Below are positions 34,068 through 45,074 of a DNA stretch of 47,036 nt, piece by piece; the first letter of the stretch is position 1, and each line of letters begins with the position of its first letter. The translations under genes were made by a program, and so were the position numbers. The notes beneath the pieces are model-generated. The model was not told where the DNA came from, made no database searches, and saw only the letters and a program-made list of their open reading frames with translations. This stretch comes from Clostridium sp. (GTDB taxonomy: Bacteria; Bacillota; Clostridia; Clostridiales; Clostridiaceae). The stretch covers positions 1-47,036 of the forward strand of contig SVCK01000112.1 in the NCBI GenBank assembly GCA_015058375.1, given 5' to 3'.

Positions 34068-35066
34068 ATGAATATAGCAGATTATAAAGGCGTTTGGGTT
34101 TTCGCTGAACAAAGAGAAGGCCAATTACAAAAAGTATCTTTAGAGTTACTTGGAGAAGGTAAGAAAATAGCTGAAAAATTAGGCGTTAAGTTAACAGCTT
34201 TATTATTAGGTAATAACATAGAAGGATTAGCAGATACATTAACTAAGCATGGTGCTGATGAAGTATTAGTTGCTAATGATCCAAAATTAGAACATTATAC
34301 AACAGAAGCTTATGCAAAAGTTATTTGCGATTTAGCACAAGAAAGAAAGCCATCAATATTATTTATAGGAGCTACTTTCATAGGAAGAGATTTAGGACCA
34401 AGAGTTTCAGCTAGATTATCAACAGGTTTAACAGCTGACTGTACATCATTAGATGTTGATGTTGAAACTGGAGATTTATTAGCTACAAGACCAGCATTCG
34501 GTGGTAACTTAATGGCTACAATAGCATGTCCAGAACATAGACCACAAATGGCAACAGTAAGACCAGGAGTATTCACAAAGGTTGAAACTGCTAATACTGA
34601 TGCAAAGGTTGAAAAAGTAGAAGTAAAATTAGCTGATTCAGATATAAGAACTAAAGTATTAGAAACAATTAAGAGTAAGAAAGATATAATTGATATCTCA
34701 GAAGCTAACGTTATAGTTGCTGGTGGTAGAGGTGTTGGTTCTAAAGAAAACTTCGAACTTCTTAAGGAATTAGCAGATGTATTAGGTGGAACTGTAGCTG
34801 GTTCAAGAGCTGCTGTAGAAAAAGGTTGGTTAGATCCAGCATACCAAGTTGGACAAACTGGTAAGACTGTTAAACCATCAATTTATATAGCATGTGGTAT
34901 TTCAGGAGCAATCCAACACGTTGCTGGTATGCAAGATTCAGATATGATTATTGCAATCAATAAAGATAACTCAGCTCCAATAATGAAGGTTGCTGATTAC
35001 GGTATAGTTGGAGATGTTAAGAAGGTATTACCTGAATTAATAGCTCAAGCTAAAGAATTAGTATAA
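34068..35066 (+). CDS. etfA: Electron transfer flavoprotein alpha subunit
   Basis: 332 residues. The N-terminal domain has a FIGATFIGRDLGPRVSARL motif. The C-terminal FAD-binding domain has the signature AGGRGVGSKENF, GSRAAVEKGW, YQVGQTGKTVKPSIYIACG and SGAIQH. It forms the heterodimer with EtfB and passes electrons to Bcd. It has no extra ferredoxin domain. AGGAGGGG lies before the ATG. Confidence 0.97.
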   Translation: MNIADYKGVWVFAEQREGQLQKVSLELLGEGKKIAEKLGVKLTALLLGNNIEGLADTLTKHGADEVLVANDPKLEHYTTEAYAKVICDLAQERKPSILFIGATFIGRDLGPRVSARLSTGLTADCTSLDVDVETGDLLATRPAFGGNLMATIACPEHRPQMATVRPGVFTKVETANTDAKVEKVEVKLADSDIRTKVLETIKSKKDIIDISEANVIVAGGRGVGSKENFELLKELADVLGGTVAGSRAAVEKGWLDPAYQVGQTGKTVKPSIYIACGISGAIQHVAGMQDSDMIIAINKDNSAPIMKVADYGIVGDVKKVLPELIAQAKELV

Positions 35067-35122
35067 GAATAAATTAATATATAAGTTTTAAAAAATAGGG
35101 ATCGAAGGGAGATTTTTTAAAC

Positions 35123-35971
35123 ATGAAAAAGGTTTTTGTTCTTGGTGCAGGTACAATGGGAGCAGGTATTGTTCAAGCATTTGCACAAAGTGGATGTGAA
35201 GTAATTGTTAGAGATATTAAAGATGAATTCGTTCAAAGAGGAATTAACGGAATCGATAAGACTTTAAGCAAGAGAGTTGCTAAAGGTAAAATGACAGAAG
35301 AAGATAAGGAAGCTATACTTTCAAGAATTTCAGGAACTACTGATATGAAGTTAGCAGCTGATGCAGATATAGTTGTAGAAGCAGCTATTGAAAATATGAA
35401 AATTAAAAAAGAAATATTCGCTGAATTAGATGAAATTTGTAAGCCAGAAGCAATTTTAGCTTCAAACACTTCATCTTTATCAATAACAGAAGTTGCATCT
35501 GCAACTAAGAGACCAGAAAAAGTTATAGGAATGCATTTCTTCAATCCAGCTCCAATTATGAAGCTAGTTGAAATTATAAGAGGTGCAGCTACATCTCAAG
35601 AAACTTTTGATGCAGTTAAAGAATTATCTATAGCAATAGGAAAGGAACCAGTAGAAGTTGCAGAAGCTCCTGGATTCGTAGTTAATAGAATCCTTATACC
35701 AATGGTTAATGAAGCAATCGGAATCTATGCTGACGGTGTAGCTTCAGTAGAAGATATTGATACTGCAATGAAATATGGTGCAAACCATCCAATGGGACCT
35801 TTAGCATTAGGTGATTTAATAGGTCTAGATGTTGTTTTAGCAATCATGGATGTTTTATATAATGAAACAGGAGATCCTAAGTATAGAGCTCATACATTAT
35901 TAAGAAAGTATGTTAGAGCTGGATGGTTAGGAAGAAAGACAGGAAAAGGATTCTACGATTATTCAAAATAG
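35123..35971 (+). CDS. hbd: 3-hydroxybutyryl-CoA dehydrogenase
   Basis: 282 residues. Reduces acetoacetyl-CoA to 3-hydroxybutyryl-CoA. The dinucleotide fold motif is GAGTMGAGI (residues 8-16), and the catalytic pair is H138 (GMHFFNPAP) and E150. The C-terminal dimer domain holds [12 protein letters not shown] and [18 protein letters not shown]. It is the last gene of the operon, 56 bp after etfA, and is followed by a terminator. The thiolase that supplies acetoacetyl-CoA is not in the window. Confidence 0.97.
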   Translation: MKKVFVLGAGTMGAGIVQAFAQSGCEVIVRDIKDEFVQRGINGIDKTLSKRVAKGKMTEEDKEAILSRISGTTDMKLAADADIVVEAAIENMKIKKEIFAELDEICKPEAILASNTSSLSITEVASATKRPEKVIGMHFFNPAPIMKLVEIIRGAATSQETFDAVKELSIAIGKEPVEVAEAPGFVVNRILIPMVNEAIGIYADGVASVEDIDTAMKYGANHPMGPLALGDLIGLDVVLAIMDVLYNETGDPKYRAHTLLRKYVRAGWLGRKTGKGFYDYSK

Positions 35972-36035
35972 AATTAATAGTAGGGGAGTCTTTAACCTAA
36001 TATAAATTAATTTGTTCATAAGTTTATAAGTTTTA

Positions 36036-36069
36036 AAAGCTGTTGTGGATTTTCCACAGCAGCTTTTTT
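36036..36069 (+). terminator. Terminator of the crt-bcd-etfBA-hbd operon
   Basis: AAAGCTGTTGTGGA (36036-36049) pairs with TCCACAGCAGCTTT (one mismatch pair) and leads into a T run. Confidence 0.88.
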
Positions 36070-36175
36070 AACGTCTATGGTGTAGTTTTACCATTAAAAA
36101 GTAAAAGTCATGAATATTATTGAAATAATAATCTATAATTACAATATAATATCAAAAAGCTTTTATTGGGGGAAA

Positions 36176-37069
36176 ATGGTGTATAAAATTTTAAGAAAAG
36201 AAAAGTTAAATGAAAATATCTATTTGATGGATATTGAAGCACCTAGAGTAGCTGTTTCAGCTAATCCAGGACAATTTGTCATTGTAGTACCAGATGAAGT
36301 GGGTGAAAGAATTCCACTAACAATTTGTGATTATGACAAAGAAAAAGGTAGTGTGACAATAGTATTTCAAACAATTGGTGTATCTACAGAAAAGATGGCT
36401 AAATATGAAGTAGGAGACTCTTTTAAAGATTTTGTTGGACCTTTAGGAGAAGCATCTAAACTTGTTACAGATGATTTTGATAAAATAAGGAATAAAAAAA
36501 TTATGTTTATTGCTGGTGGAGTTGGAACAGCCCCAGTATATCCACAAGTAAAATGGTTGCATTCGAAAGGTATAGATGTAGATGTAATTGTTGGAGCAAG
36601 AAATAAAAATATAGTAATTCTTGAAGAGGAAATGAAAGTTGTAGCAGGTAACTATTACTTAGCAACGGATGATGGTTCTTCTGGATTTAAAGGAATGGTT
36701 ACAGACAGATTAAAAGATTTAGTTGAAAATGAAGGAAAGAAGTATGATTTGGTTGTTGCTATTGGGCCAATGATTATGATGAAATTTGTATGTCTTTTAA
36801 CTAAAAAATTAGGAATAAAAACAATAGTAAGTTTAAATCCAATTATGGTAGATGGTACAGGTATGTGCGGTGCTTGTAGAGTATCTGTTGGAGGAAAAAT
36901 TAAATTTGCATGTGTTGATGGTCCGGAATTTGATGGACATTTAGTTGACTTCGATCAAGCTATGAGAAGACAGGCAATGTATAAAACTGAAGAAGGAAGA
37001 GCTAAGCTTAAGGAAATTGAAGGAGATATTCATCATGGTGGATGTGGTTATTGCGGAGGTGATGAATAA
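36176..37069 (+). CDS. nfnA: NADH-dependent reduced ferredoxin:NADP+ oxidoreductase, NfnA subunit
   Basis: 297 residues. This is a ferredoxin-NADP reductase-like subunit with an N-terminal FAD domain (NPGQFVIVVPD, then RIPLTICDYD), an NAD-binding domain with FIAGGVGTAPVYPQ, and a C-terminal [2Fe-2S] site in GTGMCGACRVS and FACVDG. A longer frame reaches back to ATG 36110, but GGGGG before ATG 36176 and the family start favour 36176. A TATAAT lies at 36145-36150. It pairs with NfnB, with which it overlaps by one base (TAATG). The odd Cys/His-rich tail (GGCGYCGGDE) is seen in some relatives. Confidence 0.93.
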   Translation: MVYKILRKEKLNENIYLMDIEAPRVAVSANPGQFVIVVPDEVGERIPLTICDYDKEKGSVTIVFQTIGVSTEKMAKYEVGDSFKDFVGPLGEASKLVTDDFDKIRNKKIMFIAGGVGTAPVYPQVKWLHSKGIDVDVIVGARNKNIVILEEEMKVVAGNYYLATDDGSSGFKGMVTDRLKDLVENEGKKYDLVVAIGPMIMMKFVCLLTKKLGIKTIVSLNPIMVDGTGMCGACRVSVGGKIKFACVDGPEFDGHLVDFDQAMRRQAMYKTEEGRAKLKEIEGDIHHGGCGYCGGDE

Positions 37070-38454
37070 TGGATAGAATGAAGAAAATAAAAGTATCAGA
37101 ACAAGATCCTAAAGTGAGAGCTACTAATTTTAAAGAAGTTTGTTTAGGATATACAAAGGACGAAGTATTAGAAGAAGCATCAAGATGCTTAAATTGTAAA
37201 AATCCTAGATGTGTACAAAAATGTCCTGTTAATATTTCAATACCAAAGTTTATAGAAGAAGTTAAGAATGGTAATTTTGAAGAAGCAGCAAAGGTTATAG
37301 CAAAGTCTTCAGCACTTCCAGAAATATGTGGTAGAGTTTGTCCTCAAGAATCACAATGTGAAGGAAACTGTGTACTTGGAATTAAGGGAGAAGCTGTTTC
37401 TATAGGAAAAATTGAAAGATTTGTTGCTGATTGGGCAAGAGAAAATAACATAGATTTAGTTGAAACTATGCCTAAGAATGGTAAGAAAGTAGCTATTATA
37501 GGTAGTGGCCCTTCAGGACTTACTTGTGCTGGTGATTTGGCTAAATTAGGATATGATGTAACTATATTTGAAGCTTTACATGAAGTTGGTGGAGTTTTAG
37601 CTTATGGCATACCAGAATTTAGATTGCCAAAAGATACTGTTGTTAAGAGTGCAGTTGAAAATGTTAAGAAGTTAGGAGTTAAAATAGAAACTAACGTTAT
37701 TATTGGTAAAACAGTTACTATAGATGAATTGTTTGAAAATGAAGGATTCCAAGCTGTTTTTATTGGTTCTGGAGCAGGTCTACCAAGGTTTATGGGGATA
37801 AATGGAGAAGATGCTAATGGAGTATTTTCTGCTAATGAATTTTTGACACGAAATAATTTAATGAAAGCTTATAAAGAAGAATATGATACTCCTATAAGAG
37901 TAGGAAGCAAAGTTGCAGTTGTTGGAGGCGGTAATGTTGCAATGGATGCAGCTAGAACTGCGTTAAGACTTGGAGCTGAAGTTCATATAGTATATAGAAG
38001 AGGGGAAGAAGAACTTCCTGCAAGAGTTGAAGAAGTACAACATGCTAAAGAAGAAGGAATTATCTTTAATCTTCTTACAAATCCAACTGAGATTTTAGAA
38101 GATGAAAATGGATGGGTTAAAGGAATGAAATGTGTAAAAATGAAATTAGGTGAGGCTGATTCATCGGGAAGAAGAAAACCTGAAGTAATTGAAGGTTCTG
38201 ATTTTGTGTTAGATGTTGACACTGTAATAATGTCACTAGGTACATCTCCAAATCCTCTTATTTCATCAACAACTAAGGGACTTGAAGTGAATGCTAGGAA
38301 ATGTATAATTGCTTCGGAAGATACAGGCTTAACTTCTAGAAAAGGTGTATTTGCTGGAGGAGATGCAGTTACAGGCGCAGCAACTGTTATCTTAGCTATG
38401 GGAGCTGGAAAGAAAGCTGCGGCAGGTATTCATGAATATCTTTCAAATAAGTAA
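37069..38454 (+). CDS. nfnB: NADH-dependent reduced ferredoxin:NADP+ oxidoreductase, NfnB subunit (GltD-like)
   Basis: 461 residues. The N-terminal part has two [4Fe-4S] sites (CLNCKNPRCVQKCP and CGRVCPQESQCEGNC). It is followed by a GltD-type flavoprotein with the FAD motif IIGSGPSGLTCAGDL, the second dinucleotide motif VVGGGNVAMDAARTA for NADPH, and GVFAGGDAVTGAATV near the end. NfnAB oxidises NADH and reduced ferredoxin together to make NADPH by electron confurcation. Lying beside the bifurcating Bcd-Etf operon, it can use the reduced ferredoxin made there. The start overlaps the nfnA stop and GGAGGTGA precedes it. Annotation as glutamate synthase small subunit would be wrong in this context. 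Confidence 0.94.
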   Translation: MDRMKKIKVSEQDPKVRATNFKEVCLGYTKDEVLEEASRCLNCKNPRCVQKCPVNISIPKFIEEVKNGNFEEAAKVIAKSSALPEICGRVCPQESQCEGNCVLGIKGEAVSIGKIERFVADWARENNIDLVETMPKNGKKVAIIGSGPSGLTCAGDLAKLGYDVTIFEALHEVGGVLAYGIPEFRLPKDTVVKSAVENVKKLGVKIETNVIIGKTVTIDELFENEGFQAVFIGSGAGLPRFMGINGEDANGVFSANEFLTRNNLMKAYKEEYDTPIRVGSKVAVVGGGNVAMDAARTALRLGAEVHIVYRRGEEELPARVEEVQHAKEEGIIFNLLTNPTEILEDENGWVKGMKCVKMKLGEADSSGRRKPEVIEGSDFVLDVDTVIMSLGTSPNPLISSTTKGLEVNARKCIIASEDTGLTSRKGVFAGGDAVTGAATVILAMGAGKKAAAGIHEYLSNK

Positions 38455-38476
38455 TATTTTAATTATTGAATATAAC

Positions 38477-38535
38477 AAAAAATTGAAAAGCAAAATAATT
38501 AAATTATGTTTTAAGTAAGAAATTATTTTGCTTTT
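38477..38535 (-). terminator. Terminator of the small unknown gene (minus strand)
   Basis: AAAGCAAAATAATT (about 38487-38500) pairs with AATTATTTTGCTTT (38521-38534) with a 20-base loop. On the minus strand a T-rich stretch follows. It may also end nfnB read-through. Confidence 0.65.
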
Positions 38536-38570
38536 AGAATCTTTGGCATAACTTTGACAAAGTTACATTA

Positions 38571-38894
38571 CTAATTCATAAAACCTGTGTTGCTAGTATT
38601 AGACATTGAACTTAAATTAATTTCTCCTTCAGGATTATCAGAAGTAATTGAAGTTTTGAATTTTTCTTTATTAGTTGAAGCATCAATTGAATCAGCGAGA
38701 ATGTTTTGTTTATTTGTTTCTGTGCTTGGATTAGTATATGAAATTATGTCTTCATTTGAAAGCTGATCGTTAACTTTTATATCATTTAAGTCTTTATTAA
38801 GTGTAGATACCATAACGTCATCGTTAGAATTAGTTACATGAGTTTTAGTTAAGTGTGCTAATACACCTACAGGATTTCCATTTTTATCTTTCAT
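38571..38894 (-). CDS. Small unknown protein rich in Asn, Ser and Thr
   Basis: 107 residues. I do not recognise it. It is polar throughout, with about one third Asn, Ser, Thr and Asp, no signal peptide, no membrane helix and no Cys. It starts MKDKNGNPVGVLAHLTKTH and ends in a disordered-looking NLSSMSNTSNTGFMN. Such composition is seen in spore-associated or low-complexity proteins, but this is only a hint. AAGGAGG with 8-base spacing supports the ATG at 38894; a longer frame to 38933 would put the ribosome site inside the gene. It is monocistronic and divergent from the glycosylase gene. Confidence 0.72.
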   Translation of the reverse strand: MKDKNGNPVGVLAHLTKTHVTNSNDDVMVSTLNKDLNDIKVNDQLSNEDIISYTNPSTETNKQNILADSIDASTNKEKFKTSITSDNPEGEINLSSMSNTSNTGFMN

Positions 38895-39052
38895 TATAAT
38901 TACCTCCTTAATATCTAAAATTATTGTTTGCATTAATGGACATATAATGCATGGAAATTATAAATAGGGCTTATTTAACTATGGTATAATTAATAGTAAT
39001 TGTTAGATAATATATATTGTAAAATTAATTGCAAATGGGAAAAGGTGATTAA

Positions 39053-39946
39053 ATGGATTATAATGATATACATTTTGAAGAAGATAAAGTTATTTTAGAA
39101 GGGGTAAAGAATTTTAATATAAAGCAAATAGTAGAATGTGGACAGTGTTTTAGATGGGAAAGGGTAGATGAACTTGATTATATAGGTGTAGCTTATGGAA
39201 GAGTTATTGAAGTTATTCAGAATAAGGATAAAGTTACAATATATAATACTAATGAGGAAGATTTCAATAATATATGGTTTAACTATTTTGATTTAGATAG
39301 AGATTATAGCAAGATAAAACAAGAACTTGCTTATGATGAAATATTAAGTAAGAGCATTGAGTTTGGATATGGAATAAGAATTTTAAATCAAGAATACTTT
39401 GAAATTTTAATAAGCTTTATAATTTCAGCTAGAAATAGTATTCCTTCTATAATGAAGACTATTAAAAAGATAGCACAAAAGTGGGGAAATCCTATAGAGT
39501 ATAAAGGAAATGTTTATTATACTTTTCCAACAGCAGATATGTTAAAGGATGTAACTTTAGAGGAAATTCAACAGACAGGGGCATCTTTTAGAAGTAAGTA
39601 TATATTAGATACTATTCAAAATGTTAACAAGAGTAATGTAGAAAGAGAATATGATTTGAATTATATAGCTTCTCTTAATGATGATGAATGCCATATAGCA
39701 CTTCAAAAATTTAAAGGGGTAGGTGCAAAGGTAGCTGATTGCATTATGTTGTTTTCGATGGGCAAGGTTTCGGCATTCCCAGTAGATGTGTGGGTAAAGA
39801 GAGCAATGATGTATTTTTATAATGCAGAAGAGGGTTCATTAAATAAGATAAGAATATTTGCTAGAAATAAATTTAAAGATGTAGCTGGATTTGCACAACA
39901 ATATTTATTCTATTATGCTAGAGAAAATAAAATAAAAATAGATTAA
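39053..39946 (+). CDS. ogg: 8-oxoguanine DNA glycosylase, OGG1 type (AP lyase)
   Basis: 297 residues, eukaryote-like OGG. The N-terminal domain has QIVECGQCFRWERVD. The helix-hairpin-helix is FKGVGAKVADCIML with the catalytic lysine K226, and the aspartate D245 in FPVDVW follows at the 19-residue spacing known for human OGG1 (K249/D268). There is no iron-sulfur cluster at the C-terminus. It removes oxidised guanine from DNA and cuts the abasic site. AGGTGA lies 4 bases before the ATG. The neighbours give no further hint. Confidence 0.94.
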   Translation: MDYNDIHFEEDKVILEGVKNFNIKQIVECGQCFRWERVDELDYIGVAYGRVIEVIQNKDKVTIYNTNEEDFNNIWFNYFDLDRDYSKIKQELAYDEILSKSIEFGYGIRILNQEYFEILISFIISARNSIPSIMKTIKKIAQKWGNPIEYKGNVYYTFPTADMLKDVTLEEIQQTGASFRSKYILDTIQNVNKSNVEREYDLNYIASLNDDECHIALQKFKGVGAKVADCIMLFSMGKVSAFPVDVWVKRAMMYFYNAEEGSLNKIRIFARNKFKDVAGFAQQYLFYYARENKIKID

Positions 39947-39979
39947 AAAAAGATAGAAGTTTTATTCTATCTTTTTTTT
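39945..39979. terminator. Bidirectional terminator between ogg and the second HNH gene
   Basis: AAAAAAAGATAGAA and TTCTATCTTTTTTT form a perfect stem with GTTTTA as loop. It contains the stop codon of the minus-strand HNH gene. Confidence 0.88.
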
Positions 39980-40263
39980 CGCACAGATTTAGATGTCTTT
40001 ATAGGAATTTCTTCATCTCCATGATAATCTTTAATAAAATTTAAGTAACGTTTAATTTTTTCATCTGATTTAAGTCTATCTATACTATATAATCTATATG
40101 ATAATTCTGTATTAGTAAAAAGTGCATGAATTTGAGCATGGCATGTCTTACATAAATCTGCTGTGTGATAATATTTTCCGCCTTTTTCCTTAGGAATTAA
40201 ATGATGTTTAGTTAATTCTGAAGTTGTTCTTCCACAAAGCTGGCATATATATTTTTTATTCAT
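39967..40263 (-). CDS. Small HNH nuclease-like protein
   Basis: 98 residues. It shows the HNH zinc-finger layout: C7xxC10, H20-H21 in TKHHLIPKEKGG, C38xxC41-H42, H46 in CKTCHAQIHALF. This matches the short HNH proteins often called DUF-type HNH or McrA-like; an active nuclease is possible, but the role is unknown. The C-terminus is very basic (KTSKSVRKKR), suitable for nucleic acid contact. AGGTGA precedes the ATG with 7-base spacing. No phage terminase or restriction partner is present, and the stop lies in the terminator hairpin. Confidence 0.8.
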   Translation of the reverse strand: MNKKYICQLCGRTTSELTKHHLIPKEKGGKYYHTADLCKTCHAQIHALFTNTELSYRLYSIDRLKSDEKIKRYLNFIKDYHGDEEIPIKTSKSVRKKR

Positions 40264-40634
40264 AAAATAATCACCTACTTTAATAGAATAGTAATTGAAG
40301 AGATTATAGCATTTTTAATGCTAAAAAGCAAAAGGGGGAAGGCTTAAGGATACATGTTAACTTAATAATTCATTATGGTATCAGTCAAATAAATTCTTAT
40401 TTAAAGAGAAGAGGTATATTTAATAAAAGAGATGTAAAAACTAATAAGAAGAGCGTATTATCAAATAGAAGCTTAATTAAACATCTCTTTAAAAGTAATG
40501 TAGCATAGAAAATAAGAGTAAATTCAAGTAAAAACATTGATTAAGTATTTAATTTTAAATAACAACTGAATATTGCTTGATTTGAGCGAATAATATTTAT
40601 ATATGTGTTTGAATAAAATGGATATTGGATATAT
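40264..40634. other. Long non-coding stretch upstream of groES
   Basis: About 370 bases between the HNH gene and the groES promoter. It holds an inverted repeat AAAGAGATGT (40426-40435) / ACATCTCTTT (40481-40490) with a 45-base loop. A stop-free frame runs from about 40294 to 40508, encodes a basic sequence with no canonical start, and is not convincing as a gene. I see no known RNA class in it. Confidence 0.5.
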
Positions 40635-40671
40635 TATAATTGTATTAGCACTCGATGTTGGTGAGTGCTAA
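40635..40671 (+). promoter_or_regulatory. groESL promoter -10 box and CIRCE element (HrcA operator)
   Basis: TATAAT at 40635-40640 is followed by the CIRCE inverted repeat TTAGCACTC (40645-40653), nine bases, GAGTGCTAA (40663-40671), a perfect match to the HrcA operator. It overlaps the transcription start, so the chaperonin operon is under HrcA heat shock repression. A -35 box is less clear (TTGAAT at 40609, spacer 20). Confidence 0.96.
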
Positions 40672-40708
40672 CATAAAAAATTTGAAACCTTATTAACAAT
40701 AAGGCTAG

Positions 40709-42680
<1,972 letters not shown>

Positions 42681-42703
42681 AATTAAATTATAAATTTTAT
42701 TTT

Positions 42704-42736
42704 AAGGATACCTGTTTTGGTATCCTTTATTTTTTT
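42704..42736 (+). terminator. Terminator of groESL
   Basis: AAGGATACC (42704-42712) pairs with GGTATCCTT (42719-42727) around TGTTTT, then a T run. Confidence 0.9.
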
Positions 42737-42799
42737 GAAAAATTTAATTATAAAAAACACATATTATGGATATTATTTAAATAGTTATAAAAGAAAGAA

Positions 42800-43225
42800 G
42801 TGATATATATTATTAAACAGATAAAAAATAGCAAAAAAATAAATTATAAAAAAGATGGTTTTACATTAATAGAAGTTATTGCAGCATTAGCTATAATATC
42901 AATTTTGTCAATAATGATTATACCTAAAGTAGGAAAATATGTTGAAAAATCTAAAGAGACAAAAGCATTAGATGATGTAAGACAGGTTGTTTTAGCTGTA
43001 GAGGATTATTCTATTACATCTGGAAGTGATATTAAGGATTCAGAAAATTTTATGGCTATAAAAAATAAGATAAGTAAGTTGAATAAAAATAGTAAAGGCG
43101 AGTTTATAGATTTAGATACTATACAAACAATCGATGATAGTATGACATATAAGACTATGCAAGAGCTGATAGATGGAAAGAAAAACTTTACATTGCAGGA
43201 TGGAAAGATACAAGTTACAAAATAA
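42800..43225 (+). CDS. Prepilin-type (type IV pilin/pseudopilin) protein
   Basis: 141 residues. A short basic leader ends in KKDG (G20), then the N-methylation motif FTLIE (F21, E25) and a hydrophobic helix VIAALAIISILSIMIIPKVG, as in pilins and pseudopilins processed by PilD. The rest is a short soluble domain (about 90 residues) with no Cys. The leader of 20 residues fits. The only canonical start is a GTG at 42800 that lies within an AAGTGAT sequence which could itself be the ribosome site; no ATG, GTG or TTG lies between it and the methylation motif. No pilus assembly genes (pilB, pilC, pilD) are present, so it is a lone pilin-like gene. Confidence 0.82.
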   Translation: MIYIIKQIKNSKKINYKKDGFTLIEVIAALAIISILSIMIIPKVGKYVEKSKETKALDDVRQVVLAVEDYSITSGSDIKDSENFMAIKNKISKLNKNSKGEFIDLDTIQTIDDSMTYKTMQELIDGKKNFTLQDGKIQVTK

Positions 43226-43267
43226 TATATAATTAGATAAGAAAATGCAATTTCGCCTTCAATTCTA

Positions 43268-43296
43268 TTGACTTTAAAAGTTGTATACATTATAAT
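43268..43296 (+). promoter_or_regulatory. SigA promoter of the guaB leader
   Basis: TTGACT (43268-43273), 17-base spacer, TATAAT (43291-43296), with the riboswitch starting about 30 bases later. Confidence 0.88.
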
Positions 43297-43327
43297 GAGT
43301 TTAATTTAAAAATTCAGTACATACAAA

Positions 43328-43393
43328 AGCTCGTATATCCCCTGAATATGGCAGGGAGTATCTACCGGAAGCCGTAAATTTCCGACTATGAGT
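43328..43393 (+). promoter_or_regulatory. Guanine riboswitch (purine class) upstream of guaB
   Basis: The purine aptamer is clear. P1 has CTCGTA pairing with TATGAG. P2 is CCCTG/CAGGG around the loop AATATGG. The junction is GTATCTACC, and P3 is CGGAA/TTCCG with loop GCCGTAAA. The base that pairs with the ligand, in TTTCCGACTATGAG, is C, which means guanine rather than adenine. It would turn off guaB-guaA when guanine is plentiful by forming the terminator at 43428-43467. Confidence 0.95.
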
Positions 43394-43427
43394 GAATTAA
43401 TATACTTGATTATATACGTTATATGAT

Positions 43428-43467
43428 AGCATATTAACTTCACTTAGAAAGTTAATGTGCTTTTTTT
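43428..43467 (+). terminator. Riboswitch expression platform terminator before guaB
   Basis: AGCA-ATTAACTT and AAGTTAAT-TGCT form the stem, loop CACTTAG, followed by seven T. Its left side can be competed for by the 3' part of the aptamer P1 strand. Confidence 0.87.
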
Positions 43468-43523
43468 GTACACAAAAATAGATTACAAAATGAAAGTAAA
43501 AATTCATTTTAATAAAAAAGTGA

Positions 43524-45014
<1,491 letters not shown>

Positions 45015-45074
45015 TACAAAAAAAAGGTAAAATGTAATTATATGTTAGAAGTTATATAATTGTTGGAGGATAAC

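Noticed and set aside
37069-38454. Glutamate synthase small subunit
   Set aside because: The flavoprotein part is GltD-like, but it overlaps nfnA and there is no large glutamate synthase subunit; NfnB fits the pair.
40350-40508. Small basic protein gene in the groES upstream region
   Set aside because: No ATG, GTG or TTG start and no family resemblance; kept only as a low-interest observation.
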